Source: Kordiimonas pumila (GTDB lineage: Bacteria; Pseudomonadota; Alphaproteobacteria; Sphingomonadales; Kordiimonadaceae). Taken from it: DNA of 64,000 nucleotides. Position 1 is the first letter of the stretch, and each line of letters starts with the position of its first letter. The DNA lies in the NCBI RefSeq assembly GCF_015240255.1, contig NZ_CP061205.1, positions 2,873,501-2,937,500 on the forward strand, written 5' to 3'. The position numbers were made by a program, and so were the translations under genes. Below, in pieces: positions 48,289-57,295 of the stretch. The notes under the pieces were generated by a model, which saw nothing but the letters and a program-made list of their open reading frames with translations, was not told where the DNA came from and made no database searches.

Positions 48289-48353
48289 GCACGCCCATCT
48301 CAGCAACACGCCGCAAGCTTTTAGGCAGCGGTGTAGAGCTGGGGTGGGCGTGC
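48289..48353. repeat. Long imperfect hairpin after the tannase-like gene
   Basis: GCACGCCCATCTCAGC pairs with GCTGGGGTGGGCGTGC (16 bases, two G-T pairs), enclosing a second small stem. No T run follows. It may act as transcription terminator or be a repeat unit. Confidence 0.5.
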
Positions 48354-48545
48354 CTGATACAGCCAGACCTGTTAAGAAACCTCGTAAGTTTCTGTATAAT
48401 GTGTGTGTCATCAGATAAATATGGGTTTTTAGGGTCTCAGAATTAAGAGAGTATCTGGGTCCATTTGTTAATACTAGGCAGCCATTGGACTTGCTTCGGT
48501 TTAGTGGAGAGCATTTGATATGATCCTAGACTTTGGAGTTATTAC

Positions 48546-48830
48546 ATGTCTTCACATCGAGTATTGTTTACAAAAGAATTTAAGGAAGAAGCAGTTCGTC
48601 TTGCGTTAACGAGTGATCGTCAGCGACAGGATATTGCCTCAGATTTGGGCATAGGTAAATCCACTCTTTGCCGCTGGGTTAGCCAGCATCGTCATTCAGT
48701 CCAGCCGGATGCTGTTTCAGATGACAAGGATAAGGAGCTTGCCCTTCTGCGACGGGAAGTTCAACTTCTGAAGGCAGAACGCGATTTATTAAAAAAGGCT
48801 ACAGCTCTTTTCGCCCGGGAAAGTCGGTGA
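48546..48830 (+). CDS. IS3-family transposase OrfA
   Basis: 94 residues: helix-turn-helix (FTKEFKEEAVRLALTSDRQRQDIASDLGIGKSTLCRWV) and a C-terminal leucine zipper (LALLRREVQLLKAERDLLKKA). It binds the terminal repeats. It overlaps OrfB by four bases; a slippery A6G at 48791-48797 allows the OrfAB fusion. Confidence 0.95.
   Translation: MSSHRVLFTKEFKEEAVRLALTSDRQRQDIASDLGIGKSTLCRWVSQHRHSVQPDAVSDDKDKELALLRREVQLLKAERDLLKKATALFARESR
48791..48797 (+). promoter_or_regulatory. Programmed -1 frameshift site in IS3 transposase
   Basis: A-AAA-AAG in the OrfA frame (TTA AAA AAG). Slipping back one base enters the OrfB frame, which stays open to the OrfB start at 48827. This is the classic IS3-type heptamer producing the OrfAB transposase. 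Confidence 0.8.
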
Positions 48831-49684
48831 GGTTTTCCCTTATTGATGCGAAGAGGGCCTGTCTGCCTGTTGAGCGTGCCTGTTTGTTGCTGAATGTCAG
48901 TATGAGTGGTTATTATGCCTGGAAGAAGAGGTCTGTCAGCAAGCGACAGCGCGATGATATGGTGTTGCTTGTCCATATACGCAGCTATTTTCGCCAGTCA
49001 AACGATACGTATGGCAGTCCCCGTATGGCAGCAGAGTTGCAAGCATGTGGGTTTTCTGTTGGCCGTCGGCGTGTTGCCCGTCTGATGAAAGAGACTGGCC
49101 TGCAAGCCAGACAAAAAAGGCGGTTCAAATGCACAACAGATAGCCATCATGATAATCCCGTGTTTCCTAACTTGCTGGAGCAAGATTTTACAGCTTCTGC
49201 GCCAGACAGGAAATGGGGTGTTGATATCAGTTATATCTGGACAATGGAAGGTTGGCTCTATCTGGCAGTTGTCATTGACCTTTATGCCCGTCGTGTTGTT
49301 GGCTGGGCCACAAGCAACAGGCTAAAAAAGGAGCTGGCCCTTGAAGCTCTGGACAAGGCTTTCATCCTCAGACAACCGCCTCCCGGCCTGATCCATCACA
49401 GCGACAGGGGCAGTCAATATTGCTCATACGAGTATCGCAAGCGTCTGAAAAAATACCGTATGACCGGCTCTATGTCAGCCAAGGGAAATTGCTATGATAA
49501 TGCCGTGGTGGAGACATTCTTTAAAACCATTAAAACTGAACTTGTCTGGCGCACAAGTTTTGCAACACGAAAGGAAGCTACAAATATGATTGCACACTAT
49601 ATCGGTGATTTCTATAATCCCAGACGCCGTCATTCGACATTGGGATACTTAAGCCCCATTCAGTTCGAAAAAAGGGCCGCTTAA
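48827..49684 (+). CDS. IS3-family transposase OrfB (DDE integrase core)
   Basis: 285 residues, GTG start. HTH_21-like region (YGSPRMAAELQACGFSVGRRRVARLMKETGL), then the DDE core: Asp in KWGVDISYIW, Asp in IHHSDRGSQY, Glu in NAVVETFFKTIK. The FYNPRRRHSTLGYLSPIQFE end is typical. It is intact and presumably functional as part of the OrfAB fusion. Confidence 0.96.
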   Translation: MRFSLIDAKRACLPVERACLLLNVSMSGYYAWKKRSVSKRQRDDMVLLVHIRSYFRQSNDTYGSPRMAAELQACGFSVGRRRVARLMKETGLQARQKRRFKCTTDSHHDNPVFPNLLEQDFTASAPDRKWGVDISYIWTMEGWLYLAVVIDLYARRVVGWATSNRLKKELALEALDKAFILRQPPPGLIHHSDRGSQYCSYEYRKRLKKYRMTGSMSAKGNCYDNAVVETFFKTIKTELVWRTSFATRKEATNMIAHYIGDFYNPRRRHSTLGYLSPIQFEKRAA

Positions 49685-49721
49685 AACTGAAAATGCTCTC
49701 CACTAAACCGAAGCAAGTCCA

Positions 49722-50180
49722 AGTCGGATGAAGGTGCTTGAAGCAGAGAAGATAGAGCTTGAAGCCAGCCTCTCTGGCATAAGCTCAGAACCACCCATGC
49801 TCCTCCATCCGCATATGAGCACGCTTTACAGGGAGAAGGTCAAAATCCTAGCGGATAGCTTTAAGGCTGACAAAGATGACAGGGAAGCCTTTGAGACCAT
49901 CCGCGCACTCTTAGACATAGTTACGCTCACACCGACAGAGGCTGGCTTCACGTTTGATATAGAGGGCGAACTGGCGCAGATACTGGCGCTGAGCAGCACT
50001 GGCAAACACCAAAGCGCCGCAGGGCCGCTCGGCGGCAGCGGGTCATCTGGAACAACAAAACCCTCCGAACTTTCGTTCGAAGGGTCTGGTGAACTTGCTC
50101 AGCAAGTTAAGTTGGTTGCGGGAGCTGGAGTTAAACTCAAGTTGTATACGGATTATTTGCCCATACTTGATGTGACTTGA
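49722..50180 (+). pseudogene. C-terminal stump of a large serine recombinase, cut by the IS
   Basis: Residues LEAEKIELEASLSG, HPHMSTLYREKVKIL, FETIRALLDIVTLTPTEAGF, and the end AQQVKLVAGAG match the C-terminal coiled-coil and tail of resolvase/invertase-type recombinases. The catalytic N-terminus is missing, and no matching piece is found left of the IS. The last 12 residues diverge from the usual tail. A GC-rich near-palindrome at about 50071-50092 lies inside. Confidence 0.8.
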
Positions 50181-50252
50181 TAGCGTATGGGATACTATGA
50201 TTTTCTTTCCTGAAGCGCGATCCCCGATCCCAACACAAGATCACCATTATAA

Positions 50253-51788
50253 TCAGTCAAAAGCATCGTTTATGATGCTTTCCAGGCTTTCAACTTCCTT
50301 GTCTGTGAGCGCGCCAAACTCTCGTTCTCGTCGCTTCTTAGACAGACGTCCACCGTTTTGCCGAACAAAGAGTACCAGCTTCTCTGCCAGCCGGTCCGGC
50401 ATTTCTACCCGGCGCATGATGGCTGTTAAGGCAACATCGTGGCTTTTCAAATAAGCAGCCTCCTGCGGCAGATCCTGTTCAATTGTCCTTTGCACACATC
50501 CAAAAAGAAATTCCGCATGAGGTGTTGCATCAAAGAACCTATAGAAGTCGGCTGTATCACTTATGACCTCAACATTATTGGAGGCTGTAGGGCGCCAGTC
50601 AATCAGCGGCAACAGGCGCTTTGAATAGCTCTCAAGTACTACCCGGTACTTATCAATCTCATCCAGAATGGCCGCAGATATGGGAAAAGTCATGCCAGGT
50701 GGCGTAAAGCCCCGGTGTGCCAGAATATGATGGATCAGATACCGGTGTATCCGACCATTACCATCTTCAAATGGATGGATATAAACAAATCCAAAAGCAA
50801 GTACAGTGGCAGCAATCACTGGATCAATATCTGCTGCCAGCCGATCAAAGGCAACAAGACCGTCAATAAGCGACAGTAAATTATCATGCCGGGCGCTAAT
50901 ATGATCAGGTAGAGGAGCCTGCGTATCCCGGTCATGGGTTCCCACAAAACCACCTTCAGCTCTCAAGCCCATACGAATGAAACGCTGATCCCCAATGACT
51001 ATGCTCTGCAACCGGTTTAACTCGTCAAGATCAAGAGCGCGAAGACCAGCTTCTCCAATCGCCCTGCCCCAACGCTGAATGCGGTCCTGCGGCGCATTTT
51101 CGCCTTCAATCACATAGCTGGATTTGGAATCTTTCAGCAAGAGAAACGCTGCCGCCCGCGCCATGATATCCTTGGGCACAGCAGCGACCGCTTTCTCAGC
51201 CTGGCTTTTCAGATCCATGTCCATAAAGTCGGTAATCAACTTTGTTTTAAAAACCATGGGACAAAAGTCAGGTGTGCCGGGCAGATTATCCTTCACGCGA
51301 TATCGAGATACAGTTTTGCCGCCTGTCGCCCACTGTTGTTTGGGATCAACAACAGGCACATAACTGCCATTTTGGGCGTCGGGCAGGAGAAGCCTGCGCC
51401 CGGTCAACCACTCATACAAGAACCAGATGCGCCGGGCATAGCCACCTGTTGGGCTGGCCTTAACAATCACTTCAATCGGCTCATCACCAACGGTCAGAAA
51501 CAGACGTTTCAAAACGGCCAGATCCAGGCCTTCATATTTGAGGGCAAAGATGAGCTGCCCTTCAAGAGACGCCTCAGGATCGTGACGAGGGGTAAGAAGC
51601 AACCAGTTATCAACTTCCGTGATCCGGTGATGCGCCCCAATGGCTGCAAGTCTTATGGGAATAGGAGCGGCAAGCTCATAAGCATCAATCAGCGCAGCAT
51701 ACCCGACTGGCTTAGCCTGTTCAGGTAGCCTACGTTCCTGAAAAATGGTAACTGGACCTGAAAATGGATTCTTTTGATACGCTTCCAT
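50253..51788 (-). CDS. Fic-domain protein (AMPylase family)
   Basis: 511 residues. The Fic core HPFEDGNGRIHR near 340 is complete: His base, Asp/Glu for metal, Asn-Gly-Asn-Gly-Arg for ATP. An upstream SSYVIEGE near 225 fits the inhibitory (S/T)xxxE(G/N) helix of class II Fic proteins, so activity is likely auto-inhibited. A C-terminal winged-helix-like region follows (RLSKKRREREFGALTDKEVESLESI). Fic enzymes transfer AMP to a Ser, Thr or Tyr of a target protein. It sits in the IS/recombinase region, suggesting recent acquisition. Confidence 0.9.
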   Translation of the reverse strand: MEAYQKNPFSGPVTIFQERRLPEQAKPVGYAALIDAYELAAPIPIRLAAIGAHHRITEVDNWLLLTPRHDPEASLEGQLIFALKYEGLDLAVLKRLFLTVGDEPIEVIVKASPTGGYARRIWFLYEWLTGRRLLLPDAQNGSYVPVVDPKQQWATGGKTVSRYRVKDNLPGTPDFCPMVFKTKLITDFMDMDLKSQAEKAVAAVPKDIMARAAAFLLLKDSKSSYVIEGENAPQDRIQRWGRAIGEAGLRALDLDELNRLQSIVIGDQRFIRMGLRAEGGFVGTHDRDTQAPLPDHISARHDNLLSLIDGLVAFDRLAADIDPVIAATVLAFGFVYIHPFEDGNGRIHRYLIHHILAHRGFTPPGMTFPISAAILDEIDKYRVVLESYSKRLLPLIDWRPTASNNVEVISDTADFYRFFDATPHAEFLFGCVQRTIEQDLPQEAAYLKSHDVALTAIMRRVEMPDRLAEKLVLFVRQNGGRLSKKRREREFGALTDKEVESLESIINDAFD

Positions 51789-52053
51789 GAAAAGTGTTCC
51801 TAAAGCATGAAAATTTAAAACTGCATCACCTTATCATGAAAAACGATTACTTTATATGAAATTTTATAATTTATTAATATTTTTATGAATTTTAGTAACT
51901 TTAGATCTCAATCTACCTTACTGCCACCTCCCAATGTCTTCTCGAAGAGGCCAATATAGGCACCACGTACCAGGGACAACAGCTTTACGACTATAACTTA
52001 AAACTGTTGCCCTAAACCCAGGCAAGTATTTTCGCTATGTCTGACTACACAGT

Positions 52054-52371
52054 TTGCGCCTGATCGCTCTTTCATCACTGTTCATATCCATCGTCCTTCG
52101 TGCAAATCAAATTACACGAAGAGTCCCACGAGGTCGTACATTCCTACACACCAGAAGTTTTACTCGTCATTTTAGGCAAGAAATGAAAGTAAGTTTTTTG
52201 ACATGGCGACACCTTATGCGACTGCACGAAGCTTTACCACGATTATCATTAGGCGAAAAAGTGTCCACCGTTGCTTATGATTTGGGTTATAATAGCCTAA
52301 GCGGCTTCAGTGCTATATTCATACGAATCTTTGGAATAGCCCCTAGCAAGGGTACATGGCTCGACTTTTAA
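52054..52371 (+). pseudogene. AraC-family regulator, C-terminal remnant
   Basis: 105 codons. Only the second half is recognisable: HTRSFTRHFRQEMKVSFLTWRHLMRLHEALPRL and VSTVAYDLGYNSLSGFSAIFIRIFGIAPSKG, the two helix-turn-helix motifs of AraC. The first ~40 residues are unlike the family, so the frame start is probably out of context. The effector domain is missing. Confidence 0.75.
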
Positions 52372-52425
52372 TGTTTCTAGAAAGTCGAAAATAATTTGTG
52401 AAAAACCAAGTAGATTATGACACGT

Positions 52426-53211
52426 TCACTTCACAAAAAGCGTTTCAAGACTACGCTGAAATACTGAACTCATACGCCTATAGCCTACTATATTGGGGTG
52501 TAGGCCATCATGGGTAAGTTCAGGCACCAGATAGCCGTTATCCCCAACTAAGTTATTATAATAATCCACAAAAGCATAGCCACGCTTTTTTGCAAACTGG
52601 TGTAACCATTCATTGGCTATAAGAATCGCCTCAGGGTCCCGTTTATTTGGGTCTTGACCAGCACCCACAGGTGGTATGGCTGATAAAACAACATATATGC
52701 CATGAGCATTGGCAATATCACACATTGCCATTATATTACGTGATAATCGCGCCACCATCTGCGGGGTAGCATCTCTCGGGCTCCCAACGAATGACCGTAA
52801 GTCATTCGTTCCAGCCAGAATAACAACCGCTTTCGGGCCAAGAGCAACAACATCATCTTCAAAGCGGAGCAACATCTGGCTGCTGTTTTGGCCAGCGATC
52901 CCCCGGTTGATAAGTTGCACCCCCTTAACCTTTGGCAGGCTTTCTGGTTCCCAGTGGAACGTTATTGAATCTCCCATCAGGACCACACGCCTGCGGTTGT
53001 CAGGTGCCTCTAAAAGCGCTTCATTTGCTGCCGCATAGTATCCAATATTCGCAATATCACTGAGTTGCATCATCCATTTGGCAGCAAAGTCACGCAGAGT
53101 AATGTCACCCATAGAGCTAGGTTGCCCGGCTGTCGCAGGCCCTAGCCCCATTATAACAGGTATCGCCATACCCAAAACGACCGTAATGGGTTTTGTGATC
53201 CTATTTTTCAT
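52426..53211 (-). CDS. SGNH/GDSL-family acylhydrolase, exported
   Basis: 261 residues with a signal peptide ending GPATAG. SGNH blocks: GDSITFHW near 82 (nucleophile Ser), a NRGIAGQNSSQM Gly block, GTNDLRSF (Asn block), and DGLHPNIVGYRRM (catalytic Asp and His). It is an esterase or lipase acting on acetylated or acylated compounds outside the cytoplasm. Last gene of a possible three-gene unit with PepSY and M20 genes. Confidence 0.9.
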   Translation of the reverse strand: MKNRITKPITVVLGMAIPVIMGLGPATAGQPSSMGDITLRDFAAKWMMQLSDIANIGYYAAANEALLEAPDNRRRVVLMGDSITFHWEPESLPKVKGVQLINRGIAGQNSSQMLLRFEDDVVALGPKAVVILAGTNDLRSFVGSPRDATPQMVARLSRNIMAMCDIANAHGIYVVLSAIPPVGAGQDPNKRDPEAILIANEWLHQFAKKRGYAFVDYYNNLVGDNGYLVPELTHDGLHPNIVGYRRMSSVFQRSLETLFVK

Positions 53212-53248
53212 AATTTAATCCCTGCATTCTGGCTACATATCAGCTGTG

Positions 53249-54364
53249 TCAGGTCCTACTAGATGACGACCTTAACTTCCGTGACCGTTTCTGAACAATC
53301 CCGAGCGACCATAACCACAGCCCGCTACCAGCGAAAAACACTAACCCTAAACCGCCAACAAAAATAAGCATACGCCCTAAAAAACCTGCAGCCTCACCAG
53401 TGTGAACAGTGAAAAGCCAGTCAAAGAAAGTGGTCGCGGCGGGCAGGTCTTTAGGCATATAGTGGTCAACCTCATCCCCTGTATAGCGGTTGTAGTAAAT
53501 CTGCTTTGCAGCATTTTTGCGATGCACACTTTCGTCTTGTAAATAAACAGCAGCAACCTGCCCGTACTGACCAAAAAGCCTGATCTCTCTCACACGTGAC
53601 GAGCCATAGTTCTGCAATGACTTGGCAATGAACGTGTCCACATCCATCATAGTTTGCTCTGGCTGTGCAGCAATGGAAGGTTTTGGACGGGGTACAATCT
53701 TAGCAACTGCACCAACAACCGGGTATAGGTCTGCTTTAAAGAGCATCAAGCTACCTGTAACAGCAGATATAATCAGAATAGCTGCAACACAGGCGCCAGC
53801 CGAACGGTGCAGTGATCGCACAAATCTCTCTATACCTGCATTCTTGAAAACCTTAAAACCATTTTTCAGGCGCTTCTTGCCGGGCCACCAAATAAACAAG
53901 CCTGTAATTGCCATAAACAAAAGAGCAATGCCTTCAATAGCAACAATAAACTCGCCCATACTGCCCGCGAGTAAGCTATCATGAGTATGGAATAAAAGCT
54001 CCATCGGCCAAGCTGAAAGACCACCACCCCGAATAGCATTTGCTGTATATGGATCAACAGCGAGCAAAATGGTGTCACCTGACATATTGTCTTTCATGTG
54101 TACTATTATGGCAGTTTCCGGGTCATCAGGCATAACCACACGGCGAATAGCTGCAGTTGGATACTGCTCATAAGATTTAGCAATAACCGCCTGTATAGGC
54201 ACCGTTTTGGGGCCTTTGATAACAGTCAAAGAAGGATGAATAAGCCCCTCGATCTCGTCCCTGAAAACGAGGCTTGTGCCCGTAACAGACAGAACAAGTA
54301 GCAAAACCCCAAAAACAACACCTGACCAACGATGAAGCTGCAGTAATCTTTTACGTGTCATCAT
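53249..54364 (-). CDS. PepSY-associated transmembrane protein
   Basis: 371 residues with four predicted membrane helices: LHRWSGVVFGVLLLVLSVTG near 10, a pair around 140-165, LHRSAGACVAAILIISAVTG near 190, and a last near 335. His in LHRWSG, FHTHDSL, LHRSAG and FTVHTGEAAG are conserved positions of ferric-reductase-like PepSY_TM proteins, often next to TonB receptors. Iron or siderophore reduction is possible; the gene lies between two hydrolase genes instead. Confidence 0.87.
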   Translation of the reverse strand: MMTRKRLLQLHRWSGVVFGVLLLVLSVTGTSLVFRDEIEGLIHPSLTVIKGPKTVPIQAVIAKSYEQYPTAAIRRVVMPDDPETAIIVHMKDNMSGDTILLAVDPYTANAIRGGGLSAWPMELLFHTHDSLLAGSMGEFIVAIEGIALLFMAITGLFIWWPGKKRLKNGFKVFKNAGIERFVRSLHRSAGACVAAILIISAVTGSLMLFKADLYPVVGAVAKIVPRPKPSIAAQPEQTMMDVDTFIAKSLQNYGSSRVREIRLFGQYGQVAAVYLQDESVHRKNAAKQIYYNRYTGDEVDHYMPKDLPAATTFFDWLFTVHTGEAAGFLGRMLIFVGGLGLVFFAGSGLWLWSLGIVQKRSRKLRSSSSRT

Positions 54365-54376
54365 AATGATATTTAC

Positions 54377-55813
54377 TTATTCAGTAACAGCATACGATTT
54401 CATCAGGCGGTATAAAAAGTCACGTGCATCCAGTAGTGACCTAACCCTGATCCGTTCATTAAGACCGTGCACACCATTACCATCTGGGTTTACAAAAACG
54501 CCTGAAACACCGTATGTCGGTATTCCGGCTGCATTAAGGAAACGCCCATCTGTCGCGCCACTGCTAAGCGTCGGGATAACAGGAACGTTTGGCCACATGT
54601 CAGCTGTAATTGTTTCGATCGGCTCCATAATTTTTGGCGAAAGCGGTGGTGCATCTGATTGTGGGCCGGGCGCATCAGCAAGGCTCACTTCTATAAGTGG
54701 GTCATTGATCAATTTTTCAAGCTGCGCTTTTATTGCATCAATACTCTCGCCTGGAATAATACGGCAGTTTATATTGGCTTCTACATGCTGTGGTTGGGCG
54801 TTTGGGGCATGGCCACCTTTTACAAGTGTTGAGATGCATGTTGTGCGCAGAAATGCATTCCAAAGCGGGTTAGCTTTCGCGATACGGTTATACACGGCTG
54901 CATCTGCAGTACCTGCACCAATTGCTGCCATATCAGCCTTGCGTTCACCGTCCCACAATACTGCTGAGCGGCCAAAAAAACCTTTGGAGGCCGGTGTCAG
55001 GTCAACCGGGAATTTATAGTCACCAATCCGCACCAATGCTGCTGATAATCGGTTGATTGCATTATCATCCACAGGGCGTGCACTATGCCCTCCCGGGGCC
55101 GTGGTAACCAGTGTAAAGTCTTGATAGATTTTTTCACCGCTTTGCACACCAAAGGAAACAAAGTTCCCATCGCTATCAAGCGCGCCTTTACCACCCTCGT
55201 TAATAGCCCATTCGGCCTGAAGCGCTTCAGGTTGTTTTGCTAGCAAATACTGAATTCCGTTAAAAATCGAGTCTGTTTCCTCACCACATGTCAGAGCAAG
55301 CTTCATGGTACGCTGTGGCTTAAAACCAGCTTTCTTAAACCTGACAAATGCATCCACAAACGACGATGCCATTGCCTTATCATCAACAGCACCACGTGCA
55401 TAAAAATAGCCGTTCTCTTCATAAAGGGTGAAAGGGTCACGTTCCCAATCAGAGCGTTTTGCCTCAACCACATCGATGTGGGCCATAAACAAAACTGGCT
55501 TCAAGGCCTTATTCTCCCCTTCAAAGTGAACAACAAGATTACCTTGCTTTAGGAAGCTATCAGGCACAACAACACGCGCTTCAGTGTCTGCAAAGCCCGC
55601 TTGTATCAAGCGCGCCTGCATGCGCTCTGCGGCAAGTGTACAACTGCCACTTGAAAGGCTTGTATCTGTTTCAATTAGCTCTTTATAAAGCTCACGAAAC
55701 TGAGCTTCTCCCTCACGCGGTTTTGCTTCAACACAAGAAGAAACTGTTAAAGCCATTGTGGTTGCTAAAAGTACACAAACAAAGCCATTCCGTGGTGTAG
55801 TAAGATTTGCCAC
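54377..55813 (-). CDS. M20-family metallopeptidase lipoprotein (carboxypeptidase-like)
   Basis: 478 residues. The signal ends MALTVSSC-V, a lipobox-like site. Zinc/catalytic motifs: FMAHIDVVEAKRSDWERDPF, GAVDDKAMASSFV, CGEETDS with catalytic Glu, and GVHGLNERI at the end. It resembles M20 dipeptidases and carboxypeptidases; the substrate is probably a peptide or N-acyl amino acid. It is the first gene of the unit leading to PepSY and SGNH genes, 12 bases ahead of PepSY. Confidence 0.9.
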   Translation of the reverse strand: MANLTTPRNGFVCVLLATTMALTVSSCVEAKPREGEAQFRELYKELIETDTSLSSGSCTLAAERMQARLIQAGFADTEARVVVPDSFLKQGNLVVHFEGENKALKPVLFMAHIDVVEAKRSDWERDPFTLYEENGYFYARGAVDDKAMASSFVDAFVRFKKAGFKPQRTMKLALTCGEETDSIFNGIQYLLAKQPEALQAEWAINEGGKGALDSDGNFVSFGVQSGEKIYQDFTLVTTAPGGHSARPVDDNAINRLSAALVRIGDYKFPVDLTPASKGFFGRSAVLWDGERKADMAAIGAGTADAAVYNRIAKANPLWNAFLRTTCISTLVKGGHAPNAQPQHVEANINCRIIPGESIDAIKAQLEKLINDPLIEVSLADAPGPQSDAPPLSPKIMEPIETITADMWPNVPVIPTLSSGATDGRFLNAAGIPTYGVSGVFVNPDGNGVHGLNERIRVRSLLDARDFLYRLMKSYAVTE

Positions 55814-55876
55814 TACCTTCTCCTGAAACTATTTATCCTTGCCCTAATGCTACGGGTACAGCCTTTCATGTGGCTG

Positions 55877-57295
55877 TCACATGAGCGGCTTCTTCAGCAT
55901 TATTGGAAAGTGTACATCCACACATAGCCCCGGTGCGGGCACTCTATCTGTCACCCTCACCTTTACGCCAATCGCTTCTGCAAGGGTTTCTACAATAGCA
56001 AGCCCCAGGCCGCTGCCCTCCGCCTGCTGGTCACGAGGCACACGCCTAAACCTTTTAAAGATGTCGACCCTTGCTTCTGCAGGAATACCCGGGCCATTAT
56101 CCTCAACTCTAATGATTGCTTCCTTTTCCTCCAGCCTTATCGAAAGCCAGACAAAGCCATTTCCATTGTTATACCTGATCGCATTATCAACAAGATTTGC
56201 AAGGAGCTCTCGGGCAAAAACCTCAACACTAGATACTTGTAGCTGGTGCACTGGACTTTCAAATTGTAGCTCTACGTTTTCCTTCAGGGCAGCGGGCACA
56301 TAAGTTTCTGCTATCTCACGCAGAAGACCAACAAGGTCAACAGGCTCCATAAAGGAGGTAATACGTTCTTTCGCACCTTCTGCCCGGGCCAGTGCTAGTA
56401 ACTGCGTTAAAAGGCGCTGTAGCTTAACTGTTGCGGCCTCTACATCAGCAAAAGATTCTCGCCCGGCCGCGCTCTCCAAGCCTTCACGCCTTATCACTTC
56501 AAGGTGTGCCCGCAAGACTGAAAGAGGGGTGCGCATCTGGTGTGATGCATCTGCAGTGAAGCGGCGAATACCCTGTACGGCGTCCTGCAATCTTGTAATA
56601 AGCCCGTTAAATGCTGTAATAAAATTACGCATTTCAATAGGCACACCATATTCGCCTATAGGGGTAAAATCTGTCGGCGCTCGTGAATTTATTGTTTTTT
56701 GGATGCGGGACAGGGGTGCCAAGCCCCACTTCACAGCAACGGGGAGCAAAAATACCAGAATGGTTATAAGTAGAAGCTCAAGCAGTATCAGGGCAATCAG
56801 CATCTGGTTTCGGAGGCTTGTGCGTGCGGTAAGCGTTTCGGCAATTTGCACAATTACAGGCTCTGCCACCCGTGGGACTCGGCGTGAAATTGCCACAATC
56901 CTGACTGAGTGACCCCGATAAGAGGAATACATATACCGTGTTTCACTGTTTATTGTCGGTTGCCAGTCTATGACGGGCAAATCCTTATAGCCCGTGATAA
57001 GATCTTTACCGCGCCGCACGCTGTAATAAACATTATCGCGCTCTTCATTTTCCAGCATGCCAAAAGCGGCTACCGGTAAGTCGAGCGTTACCTCTCCGTC
57101 TTCAAGTGCAACAGTATCTGCTATTGCCTGCCCTGCGGCAGACAATAGCCGGTCGTTCACGCTTTCAACAATATTCTGGATAGTAAAAGCACCCCCAACG
57201 CCCAAGAGAAGTGCTAGTGCCGCCGTCGGCATAATCAGGCCAACAAGCAGCCTTGATGTTAACGATGATCTTAAGTCAGCAAACTTCCATTTCAT
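55877..57295 (-). CDS. Sensor histidine kinase (TctE/QseC-like)
   Basis: 472 residues: membrane helix near 17-40, a periplasmic domain of about 125 residues, second helix near 165-190, HAMP, then HisKA with the phospho-acceptor His in DASHQMRTPLSVL near 250. The HATPase has NLVDNAIRYN, VEDNGPGIP and GSGLGLAIV. It overlaps the response-regulator gene by four bases (ATGA). The layout with a periplasmic binding protein gene divergent and a citrate carrier nearby suggests tricarboxylate sensing. Confidence 0.93.
   Translation of the reverse strand: MKWKFADLRSSLTSRLLVGLIMPTAALALLLGVGGAFTIQNIVESVNDRLLSAAGQAIADTVALEDGEVTLDLPVAAFGMLENEERDNVYYSVRRGKDLITGYKDLPVIDWQPTINSETRYMYSSYRGHSVRIVAISRRVPRVAEPVIVQIAETLTARTSLRNQMLIALILLELLLITILVFLLPVAVKWGLAPLSRIQKTINSRAPTDFTPIGEYGVPIEMRNFITAFNGLITRLQDAVQGIRRFTADASHQMRTPLSVLRAHLEVIRREGLESAAGRESFADVEAATVKLQRLLTQLLALARAEGAKERITSFMEPVDLVGLLREIAETYVPAALKENVELQFESPVHQLQVSSVEVFARELLANLVDNAIRYNNGNGFVWLSIRLEEKEAIIRVEDNGPGIPAEARVDIFKRFRRVPRDQQAEGSGLGLAIVETLAEAIGVKVRVTDRVPAPGLCVDVHFPIMLKKPLM

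Larger units (their letters stand above)
48485..49722 (+). mobile_element. Intact IS3-family insertion sequence (about 1238 bp)
   Basis: Perfect 32-base terminal inverted repeats at 48485-48516 and 49691-49722 (TTGGACTTGC ... GCAAGTCCAA). Inside are orfA and orfB with a GTGA overlap. No flanking 3-5 base target duplication is seen, which suggests an IS-mediated deletion or rearrangement next to the element. The right end abuts a serine-recombinase remnant. Confidence 0.92.
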
